In this document: in pieces, positions 46,172 to 63,209 of the stretch | How the letters are laid out: the number at the start of each line of letters is the position of its first letter | Numbering within the stretch: the stretch's first letter is position 1 | Made by a program: the position numbers and the translations under genes | DNA from: Pyrus communis | Lineage: Eukaryota; Streptophyta; Magnoliopsida; Rosales; Rosaceae | Direction of reading: 5' to 3' | Assembly: GCF_963583255.1 (NCBI RefSeq) | Contig: NC_084815.1 | Location: 20,648,307 to 20,712,306 of the forward strand | Length of the DNA: 64,000 nt | The notes under the pieces: model-generated | The model's database searches: none | Seen by the model: only the letters and a program-made list of their open reading frames with translations | What the model was told of the DNA's origin: nothing

Positions 46172-49100
46172 ATGGAGAAGAAAGGTCCGAAAACACGAAG
46201 CGAAGTAGAAGACAAACTTCTTGAGAAAGTAGGAGAAGCAATCGCAACCGTGAAGAAGGCGAAGCACGTAGACCAAGTCATCTGCGCGCTTCACTCCCTC
46301 GCCGTTCTTCTCTTCCCTCTCGACGCCTCTCTTCTCTCAGGTAACTTTTCAGATTCTGCGTTTCACCCGAAAAGTCTCGATTTTCCGAGTTCCTGAACCG
46401 GCTGTTTGGTTTCCGAGAAAATTCCAAAACCGAAAGTTTGCAAATTTGTTCACTTCTTGTGTCGTTTGATTGAAAATGAAACAAAAGAATTGTTTTGCGA
46501 GCTGAATGTTTTGGAATTTCAGGTGCTATTGACGAGCAATGCAGAGAGCAGGTGAGCTATTGGCTGATGTGAAATTTCACGAATTTTTATTGAAATTTAT
46601 TTGTTGCAGCGAGTTTTCTTAGAGATTTGAGCTTCTGTGGTTGTGTTGTGTGCAGATAATTAGTTCCGAGGCTCCTTCTGCTGCTGAGAGAAGAGAGTGG
46701 TGGCAGGCATTCTATGGAGGAGCTGCATTTTCGACATTTGCTCGGTTTCTGTTAATTGGTATTTTTCTTAGCTCTATTTTCTATTGCCATCATGTTTTCT
46801 TGAACTTTTGTGTGTGGAGTTCTCTTATATATCTCAGCTTTTATTCATTTGGCCGTAAGTTTCAAAAATTCGAGTTTTGGGAAGAGAAATATATGTAAGT
46901 CAGTCAAATCACCAACACTCTAGGCGTGTAGAGAATGGCGTTGAATCAAATGGAGGTTTATAAAACGTAAAGATTATAATTGATAGCTGATTTTCGTGGA
47001 GATTCTTGAGGAAAATTTGGCATCTCTTTCATTGGTTTTGGCTCACCCATTTTTTTTACTGTTGACGCTTTTGTGCATGCCTTTACATATGATTTGTTTT
47101 GGTGTTGTCTGCAGATCTTGCTTCCAACTGGCTAGCTTGTTTCCCCTTATCAGCACGTAAACATGTGTATGATGTTTTCTTTGTTCATGGACTTGCCACC
47201 GAGGTAGTTCAGACCTTGGTCCCTTGTTTGCAGAAGAGTGGAGGTGATGATCTTGATGTTAAGGCCATTCACTCTAATACTGAAAGGTACGGAATAAGGG
47301 CCTGTTACTGTCTGGTGGTTAGTTGAAAACAATAAGGGTTCAGTCATTCCACTATCTATCGTGTGGATTTAGGATAGATATCTGAAATATCATTCTTTAC
47401 TAACACTTAACCTCTCGGACTTTTTTCTACCATTACACAGATTACTCATACTCTGCTTGCTTGAAAATAATGGGGTGCTCCAGGTGGCTAGAGAATTCGG
47501 TGGTTCTTGCCAATCTGAAGATTATATAAACGAAAATCTTAAGCCAGCTGTATCTAGAGTGGCACAGATTGTGGCATCCATACCTGACAAAGCACAATTG
47601 AGAGCTCCAACTTCTCTTTCTTCACAGTATCCTTTTATCTCTTGTGCTGGATAATTGTACCAAATACTTGTGTATACTTAGAAAAAGTGTATTCCATGAT
47701 AATGGTTATAGTTTAAATTTTCTATTTTGATTATCTTAACATAGTGCAGTTAGAAATATGATAGCTCTACTTATTTGCAGATCAAAATTTTGCCGTTACT
47801 GCCAATTTTTTGTTTATCTTGACATAAGTACTATAGTTTGTTCTTCAAGCAAGTTACAGTTCAGCTTCTTTCTCTAGCAGAAGGGAGGAATACAAATCTA
47901 TTAGATGGAGCGTTTCTTAAAAGTGACATGAATGGGACATTACTATTTGTTGGGGAAACATTTTCTCGTATATGTCGACGTGGATCTGTAGGTAACTATT
48001 ATAATTTTAAGCATCACAGTGGAGAAACTGTTTGTGCAAGAATTGCATTTATTCTCTGGTCAGTAGAGCATGACAATTGATATGCAAGAGTATTCTGGTA
48101 AGATGTCGATGGATTTCTAATCAAAGTGTTTTTCTTTTTTGAGTTTTTCACAGATGTACTTTTAAGTGAGATAATCCCCCAGATTCTTGGTCACGTACGG
48201 AGCTTATTATCATCAAATATAGAGCCACTTGTCTCAGATGTTTTTGAATCAAACCCAGAATCCCAATTTTGGCTGAATGTGATACAAGCAATGAGCGATT
48301 CATATGCTGTAGAAAGAATGTCTGAGCAACTTTTGCATCAGCTTGCATCTGAACGTGTCAGTGATGTTGAAGCCTACTGGATTCTTTGGCTATTATTTCA
48401 TCGGGTTTCTCAATACCAGATATCAGTGAGGTCAGTGAATATATTTCCTTTCCTTCAGCCTCTTCTCCCTGGTTTTATCTGAAGTTGAAATTGATTTAGC
48501 AGAATTGGTTTTTTTGCCATCAATCTTGAGTTTTTTTTTGGGTAGTAATTTCTGAAATATTGGATCCAAGCATGTGATTACTGTGATGTCTTTGATTACA
48601 TCATCAGATAGGCATATAGTAGAAAAAGTTCATGTCAGTAAGGTTTCTGAGCGAATGAAACTCACTTTGTTGAAGCTCTATTACCCATGGGAAAGAATGC
48701 ATTGTTTTGCTACTAGTTCATTTTGCAGTATTGTTTTGTGTTATACAAGGATTTAATTTCAGATTTCCTGTTTATTAGGTCAATGTTTTCTGACAAATTT
48801 TTACTCTGGAAAGTATTTCCTGTTTGCTGCCTGCGATGGATCCTTCAGTTTGCTATTCTTGAACGCCCACCTTATGGTAATTCACTCGCTAAAGGTCACA
48901 ATACCCGAAATTTCTTGGACACATTGCAGCATCTGGTAGCAGTATGGTCAAAAAAGGAGTTTGTGCAATCAGCCCCAGTGGAGCAGCAAACTTGTATCCT
49001 TCGTGTTTTTATCCGGCATCTGATATTAGTCTGCAATAACTCCTGATGATTTTTACGTCTGGCCTTTACATTGGGAAACCTTGTAGACGCTACAAGCCTA

Positions 49101-51872
49101 CAACATAAATATGAAATCCCTGCAACTTATACCTGTAACTTTTCTATAGAAACTACCATTGTTTTATTATACTTATTTTGGAATTTGTTGTCCCTTAATC
49201 TTGCAATATTAGATGTATCTGCAGCTGTAGGCCTTTCCCTGGAGAAGATGTCTAAAGAGGAACTAGACGAGACTAAGGATGTGATGCACTCGATTCTCAA
49301 AGGAGTGAGCTGTAAATTCTTCACCGTTGTCTCTATCAGTATACTGTCTTGCAATGTTAGTGATCTTTATATATCTTGTATTCTTTGCTGACAGGTAGGC
49401 TGGAAAGCCCAAACCATTTAGTTCGGAAAATGGCCAGCAGTGTTGCTCTAGTGTTCTCCAAGGTGATTGACCCCAAAAATCCTCTATACCTTGATGATAG
49501 CTGCACTGGGGACACTCTCGACTGGGAATTTGGGTTGTCTACCCCTGAGAAAGTGACTTCGGGAACCTCAAATTGCATACAACAGGGTATAGACAATCCT
49601 GAAGCATCTACTACCTCAGTGCTGGAAAAGGACTTAACCCGTAAAGCCAGTGATGGTATATCAAGTAATGGGAAGAGTAAAAATAGGAAATCATATGAAC
49701 CGAAGTTGGTTGACCCAGACGAGATCATCGATCCAGTTACACTAAATTACGAGTCGGGCTCTGATGACAATGAAAATGACGATGCTAGTGAGAGTTCTGA
49801 TGTTTCAAGTGAGTCATCTTTACAGCCATATGATTTGTCGGATGATGACACAGATTTGAAAAGAAAATTTTCACAGTTGGTTGATGTAGTTGCAGCACTT
49901 CGGAAATCTGATGATGCTGATGGGGTAAGTAAACCAAGTTCATTGGTTTAAAATTTAGTCAGATCATCTTCTTACAATAATCAGTAGTAAGTTACCCAAG
50001 CGGGATGAATATTATCCCTGGCTCCTTGATCATTAATTTTACTTTCATATTGCAGGTGGAGAATGCTCTTAATGTTGCTGAAAAACTTGTCCGAGCATCA
50101 CCTGATGAGCTTAAGCACGTAGCGAGTGATCTTGTGAGAACTCTTGTACAGGTTCGTTGTTCTGACTTGGCTGTAGAAGGTGAGGAAGATTCAGCTGAAG
50201 ACAAGAGACAAAGAGCGTTGGTTGCTTTGCTCGTGACATGTCCATTGGAATCTCTGGAGACATTAAACAAACTACTGTATTCTCCTAGTATAGATGTCAG
50301 TCAACGCATAATGATACTTGATGTCATGACGGAGGCTGCTCAGGAGCTTGCTCATACCAAAATTATAAAGCCTAAACAGGCTAAGGCGCTCATATCAACC
50401 ACATCAGAGACCCAGGCTTGGTTCTTGCCTAGTGACATAGGGCCCGCTGGAGCTGGTCCCTGGAAAGAGATTTCAGAATCAAAATCTTTACTGAATTGGA
50501 CAAATCGTTATGAGAGGGAACTTCCTTCAAAACCTGGTCAGATTAAGAGAGGAAAGACGCGCCAGAGGAGCCTAAAATCAGCAGATTGGCAAGAAGCACA
50601 AATAGAATGGTCCCATAATAAATTTCCAGTGTATGCAGCAGCGTTTATGCTCCCTGCCATGCAGGGCTTTGATAAGAAAAGGCAGGGTGTTGACTTGCTT
50701 GATAGAGACTTTCTCGTCCTGGGGAAGCTCATCTATATGCTTGGAGTTTGTATGAAATGTGCAGCCATGCATCCAGAAGCATCTGTACTCGCCGCCCCTT
50801 TTCTAGATATGCTAAGATCCAGGTACTGAACAGAGAACAAAACCAGCAAACAACATTTCAAAATGTTACCAGACCCTTTATATTGACCTTGAGGCGCATA
50901 CCTTATGTCTCCAAACATATTTAAAACGGTCTTTTGACTTGGCTGCAAAAAAATTCTGAGAATAAAATGATGATTAGGTTATGGTTTTTTAACAGCACAT
51001 TTCTCATTGAACTTATGCATTCAACTGTATTTTATGTCACCAAAACTGTGGTTTTAACTACATGCAGGGAGATATGTCATCACAAGGAAGCTTATGTTAG
51101 AAAAGCTGCCCTTTTTGCAGCTTCGTGCGTACTGCTATCACTTCATCCCTCTTATGTTGCAACCTCTTTAGTTGAAGGAAATGTTGAAATTTCTAGCGGG
51201 CTTGAATGGGTGCGCACATGGGCCCTTCATGTAGCTGAATCTGACAGTGATAGAGAGTGCTACACGGTAAGCAACTAATCCTTGAGCTCCCCAAGGGTTT
51301 GCAAATCATGCAGTCCTGTTATCTTCATCTCTGTTGGCATGTCATACTCCCTAATTTTGAACGTGCACACGACCATACATGCATTGGAGAAGGTTTGGGG
51401 GCAAGATTATAAGTTTTTGAATCCCTCCACTCCAAATTGGAGATGGTCTAAGGACACCGTGATTTTTATCAAAAACCATTTCTGGAACTTTATACTCTTA
51501 CTTTGATCTAGGAGGGTGCATTTTCTGATGTCATATTTCTTAAATTGCATAAGTTTTGAAATGGAGCAACTGTATTCATCCCCGTGAAACCTTCCTCCAT
51601 TCATTGCCAGCTCTTATCTTCGATGATTGTTTCTGATTGCCACAACGTCCATTGAATTTACCTGTGTTCCCATGACTTGTTTCTTACGTACTTTTTTCGT
51701 GTTGTAGATGGCTATGGCATGCGTACAACTCCACGCTGAGATGGCCCTCCAAGCTTCCCGAGCACTAGAGTCAGCGGAAAGTACATCCATGGCGAAGAAG
51801 AATATCGGGCTACCTTCCAGTCTATCCAAGGGGACAATTATCATCCCCCACTCCAATGTCATGAAATACTAA
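46172..51872 (+). CDS. TELO2: Telomere length regulation protein TEL2/TELO2 homologue
   Basis: TELO2 is the HEAT-repeat core of the TTT (TELO2-TTI1-TTI2) co-chaperone that stabilises PIKK kinases such as ATM, ATR and TOR; the Arabidopsis gene is embryo-essential. Thirteen exons: 46172-46340, 46523-46551, 46656-46758, 47115-47286, 47441-47626, 47837-47991, 48154-48430, 48779-48993, 49213-49311, 49395-49924, 50056-50822, 51068-51266, 51708-51872. The total is 3,066 nt, 1,021 aa, all GT-AG and in phase, close to the plant family length. Recognisable blocks: HVDQVICALHSLAVLLFP, SARKHVYDVFFVHGL, LFVGETFSRICRRGS, YWILWLLFHRVS, MFSDKFLLWKVFPVCCLRWI, SPNHLVRKMASSVALVFSKV, an acidic Ser/Asp/Glu linker in exon 10, and FPVYAAAFMLPAMQGFDKKR. 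Exon 2 is only 29 nt. No defects seen. Confidence 0.96.
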
Positions 51873-53021
51873 AGCTTATTGGTTTTATCAACCAAAAAGA
51901 TCGAAATTATGTCAGCCTTCTGTTTGTACGGTTCACGCCGCTAGTTAATATCACTGTTTTTCTTCTCTTTCGAAATTGTCGATTTGTATTTTCTCCTCAG
52001 AAACTAGCAATGAAGATTTACTTCTCAAGTTTGAATCCCCTCTCTTTTGAGCATTTTTCTACTTTGAAAGAGGCAAATAAGAAAACCAAGATCAAACTTT
52101 GCAGCTTCACACAAACAACAGATTTTTTTATAATTTTTTACTATTATTAGGGGGAGGAGAGAGTTTGAAACTATTACAATAATTTAGGAGGATGACAAAG
52201 TTTTGAGCCTGGACGTATGTGTAGAAACCCAAAAATCTTATGCATTAAGATATTGGACCGCATGCGCACGAACAACATATTCTACAAAATGACATAACGA
52301 GTTAAAAGAAACACATTTATCAAATAAAATCTTAATACATATGTATATGTATGTGGTAGCCTTGCCCTGATGAATATGGTCTCCCGAGGTTAAAACCCTA
52401 TGACTTAATCTAGCTTATAGAGCGTTTGTAATAAAAAGAAGGGCTAACTCCATTTTACACTTGGAAGTTTGGGTGTGTTCTTCAATTTACACCCTAAAGT
52501 TTTCATAAATTATTTTTAAAGTTTGAATTCGTGCACCTATAATTAATGAAGAGAAAAAGTTGCTTCCAAGTGATGAAATACAATATGTCATTGAGTCGTT
52601 CTCACGGATACTACGTTGTTTCATTCATTCTCTAATGCATTTAGGAAAACTAACTTGAATGCATGAGATAGAACGACAATATACACCGTTCCTATATTGA
52701 AGTTAGATGAATGTACAATCTTCTTCCTATCCTGCTTCCGAAATGGGTTTCCCATGACATTTCATTCTCTAATGCAGCGACTACCTTTCCGGACGAATTT
52801 TTACTTGGATTCTGTTTAAATGAAATTAAATGATTTAAGATGTGTTTGGATACATAATAAGATATTTACTTGGAGTCTGTTTAAATGACCAAAAAACCAA
52901 AAAGGTTTGATAAAAATAAAAAACCAAAAAGGTTTTAGTTAAACCTTAATAAACCGAGCTGAAGCGTAGAAACGGCGGTTCGAGTTTAACTTCTTTTCCT
53001 CGCTTCCCTCTTTTCTCTCCC
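51873..53021. other. TELO2-ELP3 spacer, no gene recognised
   Basis: AT-rich; the first part should include the TELO2 3' UTR and the last 200 bp the ELP3 promoter. A phrase of about 25 bp resembling ATATTTACTTGGAKTCTGTTT is repeated near 52790 and 52862. Confidence 0.5.
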
Positions 53022-56200
<3,179 letters not shown>

Positions 56201-56983
56201 CGAGATAAAAAAACTAGTTTTGTACGGTTTTGTAACTTGATCCTAAACGAGTTGTAACTTCCATTGCATAACCAGTTTGTGTGTTTTGAACTTCCAATAC
56301 ATAATTTGTTTGCTATTTACTCTCTCATTGTGGTCGACTCTTTAATTCCATTCTTTTCACTTTGGTCCTCCCAAATTTTGGATTGTTGTCAATTCATCCA
56401 CTCACTCACCTGGGTGGCTCACGTCTTTTCGTACATTTTCTGTTTTGGTCGACTTTTGAGGACATGAGTAACCATTATGCAGCGTTTTGGTTTAATAGTA
56501 TATGGGTGGGGATGTTGGCGATGATTTTATTCTATGTAAGTTGTTCTTCCATTTGAAACGCAAAATAATCAACTCAGATGTAAGATGGCCAAAATGGGCG
56601 GAGATATTCACAAAATGGGTAAAATGAGACCTTTTTTTGAAGTTGTGACTAAACTCTCTAAGTTGATATCTGATCGTTATATGTTTCAATCTTTAATCTA
56701 TTATGTCACCAATATATTGTTGGTATTAAATTTTTTCAATTCGATATCTTATCGCTGCCTGTATCAATCTTTGATCATCAATGTATTAAATTTTTATCTG
56801 TTCATGCGATTTGATTTCTAATCATTTTACACAATGTCGCGATAATATTTTTTCACATCGATAAAACGTCGTCGTTCACGTGTTTCATATAGACCAGTAA
56901 AGCCATTGCCAATTTCGCAAAAACAGGCAGAAAGCTATTTGCACGCGCTCCTCGTTTTATTATCCCGTATAGGCGGCTCCATT
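56201..56983. other. ELP3-HemW spacer
   Basis: 783 bp of AT-rich DNA containing the ELP3 3' UTR and the promoter and leader of the downstream gene. No recognised feature; small frames are not conserved-looking. Confidence 0.5.
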
Positions 56984-58483
56984 ATGCTTAAATCAAGCTT
57001 CGCTCCCATTTTCTCAACCTTTCCCGCCAAACGCCTATCGCCGCCGAAGCCACCGCCGGGCACTATCTTCACCTGCTTCGCACACACTGCGCCAACTGTT
57101 CGACAAAATGCCTCAACCAAAACCCCCGCCACCATTCTTCCGCTTCCCACTTCCGCCTACATCCACCTCCCTTTCTGCCGGAAGCGCTGCCACTACTGCG
57201 ACTTCACAATCGTCGCCCTCGGCTCTGCTTCCACCCAAACGGACGACGACCCGCGAATGACAAACTACGTCGAGTTACTCTGCCGAGAAATCAACGCCAC
57301 GAAAGTCGAAAATAAGACCAACACGCCTCTGGAGACGGTGTTTTTTGGCGGCGGCACGCCGTCTCTTGTGCCGCCAAAGCTCGTTAATTCCGTTTTAGAG
57401 ACGTTGAGGTTGAAATTCGGGTTGAGTTCGGAGGCTGAGGTGTCGATGGAGATGGACCCGGGGACTTTCGATGCGAAGAAGATGAGGGGAATGATGGAGC
57501 TGGGTGTGAATAGGGTGTCATTGGGAGTTCAGGCGTTTCAGGAAGAGCTGTTGAAAGCTTGTGGGAGAGCTCATGGTCTTAGGGAAGTCTACGAGGCTAT
57601 GGAGATTGTTGGGGAATGTGGGGTTGAGAACTGGAGCGTGGATCTTATCTCTTCGCTGCCTCACCAGACCCCGGAAATGTGGGAGGAGAGCTTGAGGCTG
57701 ACGGTTGAAGCTCGTCCAACCCATGTTTCGGTTTATGATCTGCAAGTCGAACAAGGCACGAAATTCGGGTTGTTGTAAGTAATGGTGCAAGTGATGAATT
57801 CTGTGGTTTGAGTTTCGGAATGAAATTGGTTTTGAAGTTGGAGTCTTTTTGCTTGCAGGTACACACCCGGGGAGTTCCCGTTGCCTTCGGAAACACGGTC
57901 AGCTGAGTTTTACAAGATGGCGTCTAGGATGCTTTCGGATGCGGGTTACAACCACTACGAAATTAGCAGTTACTGCAAGAGCGGATATCACTGCAGACAC
58001 AATCTCACTTATTGGAAGAACAAACCTTTCTATGCATTTGGCCTTGGCTCTGCTAGCTATGTCGATGGTGTGAGGTTTTCGAGACCAAAGAGGATGAAAG
58101 AGTATACGGGTTATGTGGAGAATTTGGAAAATGGATTGGTGGATCGCTGTGAAAATAATCTTACTGCACAGGATATGGCCACGGATGTTGTTATGCTCTC
58201 TCTTAGAACTTCAAGAGGTCTGGATTTGAAGTCTTTCGGAGAAGCATATGGCAGCTCTCTCGTTCTTTCTCTTTGCAAGGCCTATAAACCCTATGTTGAA
58301 AGTGGGCATGTGGTTTTCTTGGATGAACAGAGAAGGGCCATCGCTGCACATGAATTCGACGCCTTGCAAGTAAACAAGGAGGAGACTGAAAGAAGTCCTG
58401 CCTACATTCGGCTTAGTGATCCAGACGGTTTCCTTTTGTCGAATGAATTGATATCGCTTGCATTTGCAGTTGTAGCTCCATAA
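56984..58483 (+). CDS. HemW/RSAD1-like radical-SAM protein (HemN family, not true HemN)
   Basis: Two exons (56984-57774, 57859-58483), 1,416 nt, 471 aa. A radical-SAM domain starts at about residue 55 with AYIHLPFCRKRCHYC: cluster cysteines Cys65, Cys69, Cys72. It continues with ETVFFGGGTPSLVP, VSMEMDPGTFD, RVSLGVQAFQ, SVDLISSLPHQTPEMW and HYEISSYCKSGYHCRHNLTY; the C-terminal part is HemN-C-like. The first 50 residues are Ser/Pro/Thr-rich and basic, suiting a plastid or mitochondrial transit peptide. I chose the ATG giving MLKSSF; an in-frame ATG at 56906 would add 26 residues. Family members are usually annotated as oxygen-independent coproporphyrinogen oxidase, but the HemW group is thought to be a haem chaperone rather than an oxidase. 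Frame intact. Confidence 0.94.
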
Positions 58484-59450
58484 GTCAAGTGCAATTCCAT
58501 GCACCTGCAGCATCTGGTGGTAGAGTGAAACACAAACACTCAAGTAGCAGTTTCATGGCATCGTCGGAAGCTGAATGTTTCGTATTTTCTATATAGCATA
58601 GCGTCGGAAGAGACAATTAAACTCTTGCACCTTTCGTTGTCATAGCCGAGGAGAAAATGGTACAGCAGAGAATCGTGGCCGGGACATGCGTCGTTCAAAT
58701 GATAAGCGACCAGCTGAGCATATTCATCCACGCACTAATCATTTTCAGGGTGAAACAAGAAACTACGCATAAGTTCCCGGCATTGGGGAGGCATCGCGGA
58801 GCAGAATACGACGAGGTTGATTAAACATGAGTAGTAGAAGTTCATCACTCATCAAAGAGATGATTCTATAAGGAAGATTAGATCATTTAAAGGTGACTCG
58901 TCGTAACATTTGTAATAAAAGATCATTCGCAAAGAGAAGCGAAGTACTTGTTCTCTTATAAATTAAGAAAATCTTTGTTTGTTAGAAAATCAATGTTACA
59001 CGGACCTTCGCACACAGAGGCCGAATGACAAGTTTGACGATGAATCACAACAAACTTTCGACGACAAATAACACAGGTTTATCGAAGAAATACATTGTTT
59101 GCACCTAATTCTACTTTCATCATCCACCAGAGCCTTTGATTAATGGAATGATACGTCGCGTCTGGAGCAAGTTCTAAGATGATGGTCTAGAATTTGACGT
59201 TCTTGCATCATTTGTGTGCAACATACTCCTCTGTGTGACGTACAGCATGCAGATCTATAAGCAAATATGTTGAATCACACGTTTGCGCCTGAAATCCTTG
59301 ACCTGTTCATTGCAACAGCTTCAAGTGCCTGAATTTAAATATATGAAACATATAAAGTTAGAAATTGGAGTCGCATTTTGTGATTTACTTCACATTTTTC
59401 ATGGTAGTACAAACCGTCTATAAATGAACTTGTATATAGAATACCAGCTA
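58484..59450. other. Convergent 3' region, no gene recognised
   Basis: Lies between the stop of the HemW-like gene (plus) and the stop of the zinc-finger gene (minus), so it should contain both 3' UTRs. Nothing else seen. Confidence 0.5.
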
Positions 59451-62352
59451 CTACGAGGGTTTTGTTTTCTGCCCAACTCTCGAGATGCGCCTAAGCTCTT
59501 GGGTTCCTTTCCTCATCTCACTGCAAATTGCAAACAAATTAGGAAAATCTTGCAATGAATCCAAACGCGAATTCCAAGTGTCCGAAAAAATGATACCTTT
59601 GGTGCAAATAAACTATCAGATAGAAAATAGGGAGAAGCATCAAAGTCAGTATGGAGATAGCCATGTAGAATACACTTGAATGCTTCTGCAAAAACAAAAC
59701 GATGTGACAACATATTTCTTCGTGATGCAAAAATCTTCAAAGAAAGAAAAATACGATATCAAAAATCAGACAATCATGGCAAAACTGCAATGGAGAATAA
59801 GCCTGGAGATTGAAACTACGGCACAATTCATCCTTTATAGTGAAATCTACTGCGATAAGAGACTGAAACCTTACCTTTCCTCCTCTAGGAAAAAGTTTCC
59901 GTTTCCCCAAGCAAGTATGAGCGTGACAAAATTGGTGCAAGAAAAACTCTACCAATATATCAAAATGTAAGCATAAGTAATAAACTATAACCTATCTGAA
60001 TTAGTACTAACACGATCGACCCCAAGAAAAGAGGTAGGCAGTCGAATAACATTAGAGCAGAAGTGGTAGAGCTTTGGTTGAAAACAAAGAAAAATACCGT
60101 TAAGACGGCGTGCTGAAGGACTTTGATTGATTGGAAAACAGCTATTGGCAAGACCCTGCAATATAAAAGGGAAAAGGAAAAAAGGATTTAAACAAGGTAA
60201 TGTATAAGATTGAAAGAATATGAACAATTATAGTGCATTAAAGCAACCTCACATAGGTGGTGATTCCTTGCAACAGCAGCAGGATTGCATTTGGTTTTGC
60301 TTGACTTGGTATTCATAACAGCATCACAATGCAAAGCTCCGCATAAATCAGCTAAGCACTTGCTTCCACTCTGCATTCATGAATTTTTTTTCAAAGTGAG
60401 AAAAACGAACCATCTAGAGGAAACAAAAACCATACATTTGATTGAAGATATAATAGAAAAGACAGAGATCGAATAAGTTTATAATCATGTCTTGATGTAT
60501 CCTGCAAGTTATATAGACCACGTGGCAAGTTATGCTTGAAGCAGAGGCAGAATAGTTTTTCGGACTTTGAAACAACTACAGATGCTAACTACCCTTGCCA
60601 GGATTACCAAAGAACAAGATACAGACCTTAAGAAAGGAAAGATTATCACTTAGATGTTTCTTTATCGGTGTTAAACGATGCCATCTTGTAAAGCAGTTTA
60701 AGCCATGTAATTCTTCTTCATCAATTTTTAAGAAATAATTTCCTGATCTAATTCATTGCATCACACTACAAGCCTACAACTAAAATAACACCTTTAAAGA
60801 CGCGTAATTATTTTTTGGACAGCAGGGGTTATGAAACCCCAGACCAACAGGAAACTGATAAACGTGGACTAGATGCAAATGCTTTTAAAAGAAAAGTTCT
60901 TTCATTTGCAGATAAAATTGATTAGAGATAATTTGGGTTTATAAATCAGAAGAACTAAATATAAATATGACAGAGAGGAGCAGCTGAAAATGAAATTCAT
61001 CTTTCACTTATTGACCAAGTGTTCCTTAGTCCTAACATATTAAAGCACAGAAATACAGCCCACATACTATATTCAGAAGATTGTAGTGTCTGTTGTCAAA
61101 ATGTTGATCAAGAAACATTTCAGCACGGAAGCTTTTCTTACAGTATCCACACTGCCATTCGTTTATATCCAACTGAACCTTGTGCACTTCCTGATCTCTA
61201 AATAGATCATTGTCGGGATGAAGTCGACAGTTACTTGGAATCTCATAGTGCTCTTGTTCCACAACTGGCATCAAATACTACAAAACACAAATCAGAACTG
61301 GCTTTTAGTACACTACTACGATATACGCATGGTAATTTTGTAAAAACACTCAATGTTTTGTCCATACCTTCTCGATAATTTGCCATGCTGCCCTACTTCT
61401 TTCTCTGGAACAATGTACTTCATGAGCATGCTCTTGTTCAAGAGTTCTAACATAAAGAAACACGTACTAAGCATATAACACCAACCCAAAGAAAGAAATA
61501 CTATATTCCAAGTTGCATAATTGATCATACAACTTCGACCTAAAAACAATATAACCGATGGAGGCTGTCAAAACCCAAAACAATCTAAATGATTAAAGGA
61601 GCCGTCAACCATATTACCTTGAAGATTCGGATTTTTCAAAATCCTGGGTCAAAAAATGCAGAAAATAACATTAGCTAGGAAGGTCCACAGAGCAAAATAC
61701 ACTACTAAATTAACAGAAGAAGCAATTGAGCAACATGGTTTTCTGCACCATTTGTGATATGAGACAACTAAACTTGTGATGATTTTAATAACCACAAGAC
61801 TGTGACATTTAATTTTCTTACAATACACTATTTTTAACTATTCTAATTCACGGTGGTGGGGATTCAAACTTAGTGCGGCCCCGGCACATGACCCTAACGA
61901 ACTGGCTTAACTCACGTCTTCACGAGTGCATTCTAAAACTTGAATAAAAGGTAAATTGAAGTTAGGGTGAAGCTCTAAAACCTCTTTTGATCAAACCCTT
62001 TGCTTTGTTCTGTTGAATGGGGTTCACACTATGGAAATTTCGAACCTTTTTACATAAACAAAAACACAATTGATGTATTCTGCTACTTTCTGTAAAGTCC
62101 TCTCTATCAGAAACCAAAATTTGATCGGATAAAAATCATTACTTTATAAAAACCATAATCCAATATCGAAAATCGAAGATACCCAGCAAAACCCAACATC
62201 TAAACAGGTAAAAAACTGGATCATATGCATATATACATATATATATATATATATTGAAGTACCTGGTTTGCCTGCGTAAGGGAGGAGACTTGGAGTGTTT
62301 GTTGAAGGTATAACAAGAAGAGGATTGAAACAAACAGGTTGATTTTCTTCAT
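59451..62352 (-). CDS. Secretory-pathway single C2H2 zinc-finger protein with C-terminal membrane helix
   Basis: Nine exons: 62352-62263, 61643-61618, 61446-61368, 61277-61068, 60370-60248, 60155-60098, 59948-59875, 59685-59597, 59520-59451. The CDS is 819 nt, 272 aa, all GT-AG with matching phases. Residues 1-25 form a signal peptide (MKKINLFVSILFLLYLQQT). A C2H2 motif lies at Cys108, Cys111, His124, His129 (CGYCKKSF...HFDNRH). Later come a Cys-rich stretch (CLADLCGALHCD, TKCNPAA, CFPINQ, FCHAHTC) and a hydrophobic helix at about 223-248, then a basic tail ending KTKPS. I recognise it as a conserved plant family of unknown function. The signal peptide, many cysteines and membrane helix argue against a nuclear DNA-binding role. 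Exon 2 is only 26 nt. Intact. Confidence 0.88.
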
Positions 62353-63209
62353 CTCTTTCAGAAATGGACCAGTTTGATGAACTTTTCTGGGCAAAGCTAT
62401 CAACTGGGAAAAGCTTCGGGGGCGCAGCTGAATGACAATATGGGTCTGTTTGTTTGTTGGAGGTCGAGGCTCCGGGTTTTCCTTATTCCGGTCAAGAATA
62501 ACCTGCTATCCAAGGATATTGGGTCGCATATTTTGACGCATATTATAAGATTTTTTCTTTTTTAATTTCGGTTTTCTTTTTCTTGTAAGTTTTACATAAG
62601 TTCTTCTCTTTAAGTTGACTCGTTTTTTGATCAATAAGCTAAGAAATTTGAATTTGCAGTCTCTTATAATATTTAGAAAAAAAAATTACCGTAGACTAAT
62701 TAGATAGTAGATTCTTTAATTTACTCTTTCATTATTTGCCGCTTAATTTTGATTCAGATAGTTGACCCAAAAAGCAAATAAAGCATAGAAAAAAAATGTT
62801 ACAAGAGTTAAACTTAAAGAAAAAAAACTCAAGCAAAGCACATGATAACCCAGTCAGAGAGGACATTGAGGGGGAGCAAAATATGCAATCGCATAGAGCT
62901 CTAAATTTGAGGGGCCCCCAAAAATTTTTGCCATCTAAATTTATATATAATAATGCTAATATATTAAAAAAAATTGCCTTTATAAGCATAAAATCTCATT
63001 GTGCACTCCTTATAATTGTAAATTTTTTTTTCTTCTGAATATAGAAATTTGAAGTGCACAATGAGATATTTAAAGTGCCGATAACACCACCCTAAAAACG
63101 TTTTTTTATTTATTTATTTTTCAATTTATTATATAATAATGCTATATATTTAAGTGAAAACTTTGAAGTTAGAGTTTTCTAAGCTTTTTTTTCTTGTTTG
63201 GTTGTTTAA
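62353..63209. other. Upstream region of the zinc-finger gene, AT-rich
   Basis: No gene seen. Should include the promoter of the minus-strand gene. The 62796-63038 frame is low-complexity and unsupported. An (AT)n run inside intron 1 of that gene lies nearby at 62234-62254. Confidence 0.5.
62993..63067. repeat. 75-bp hairpin with perfect 15-bp arms
   Basis: ATCTCATTGTGCACT at 62993 and its exact reverse complement AGTGCACAATGAGAT ending at 63067 enclose about 45 bp of AT-rich loop. This may be a very small MITE; I see no clear target duplication. Confidence 0.8.
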
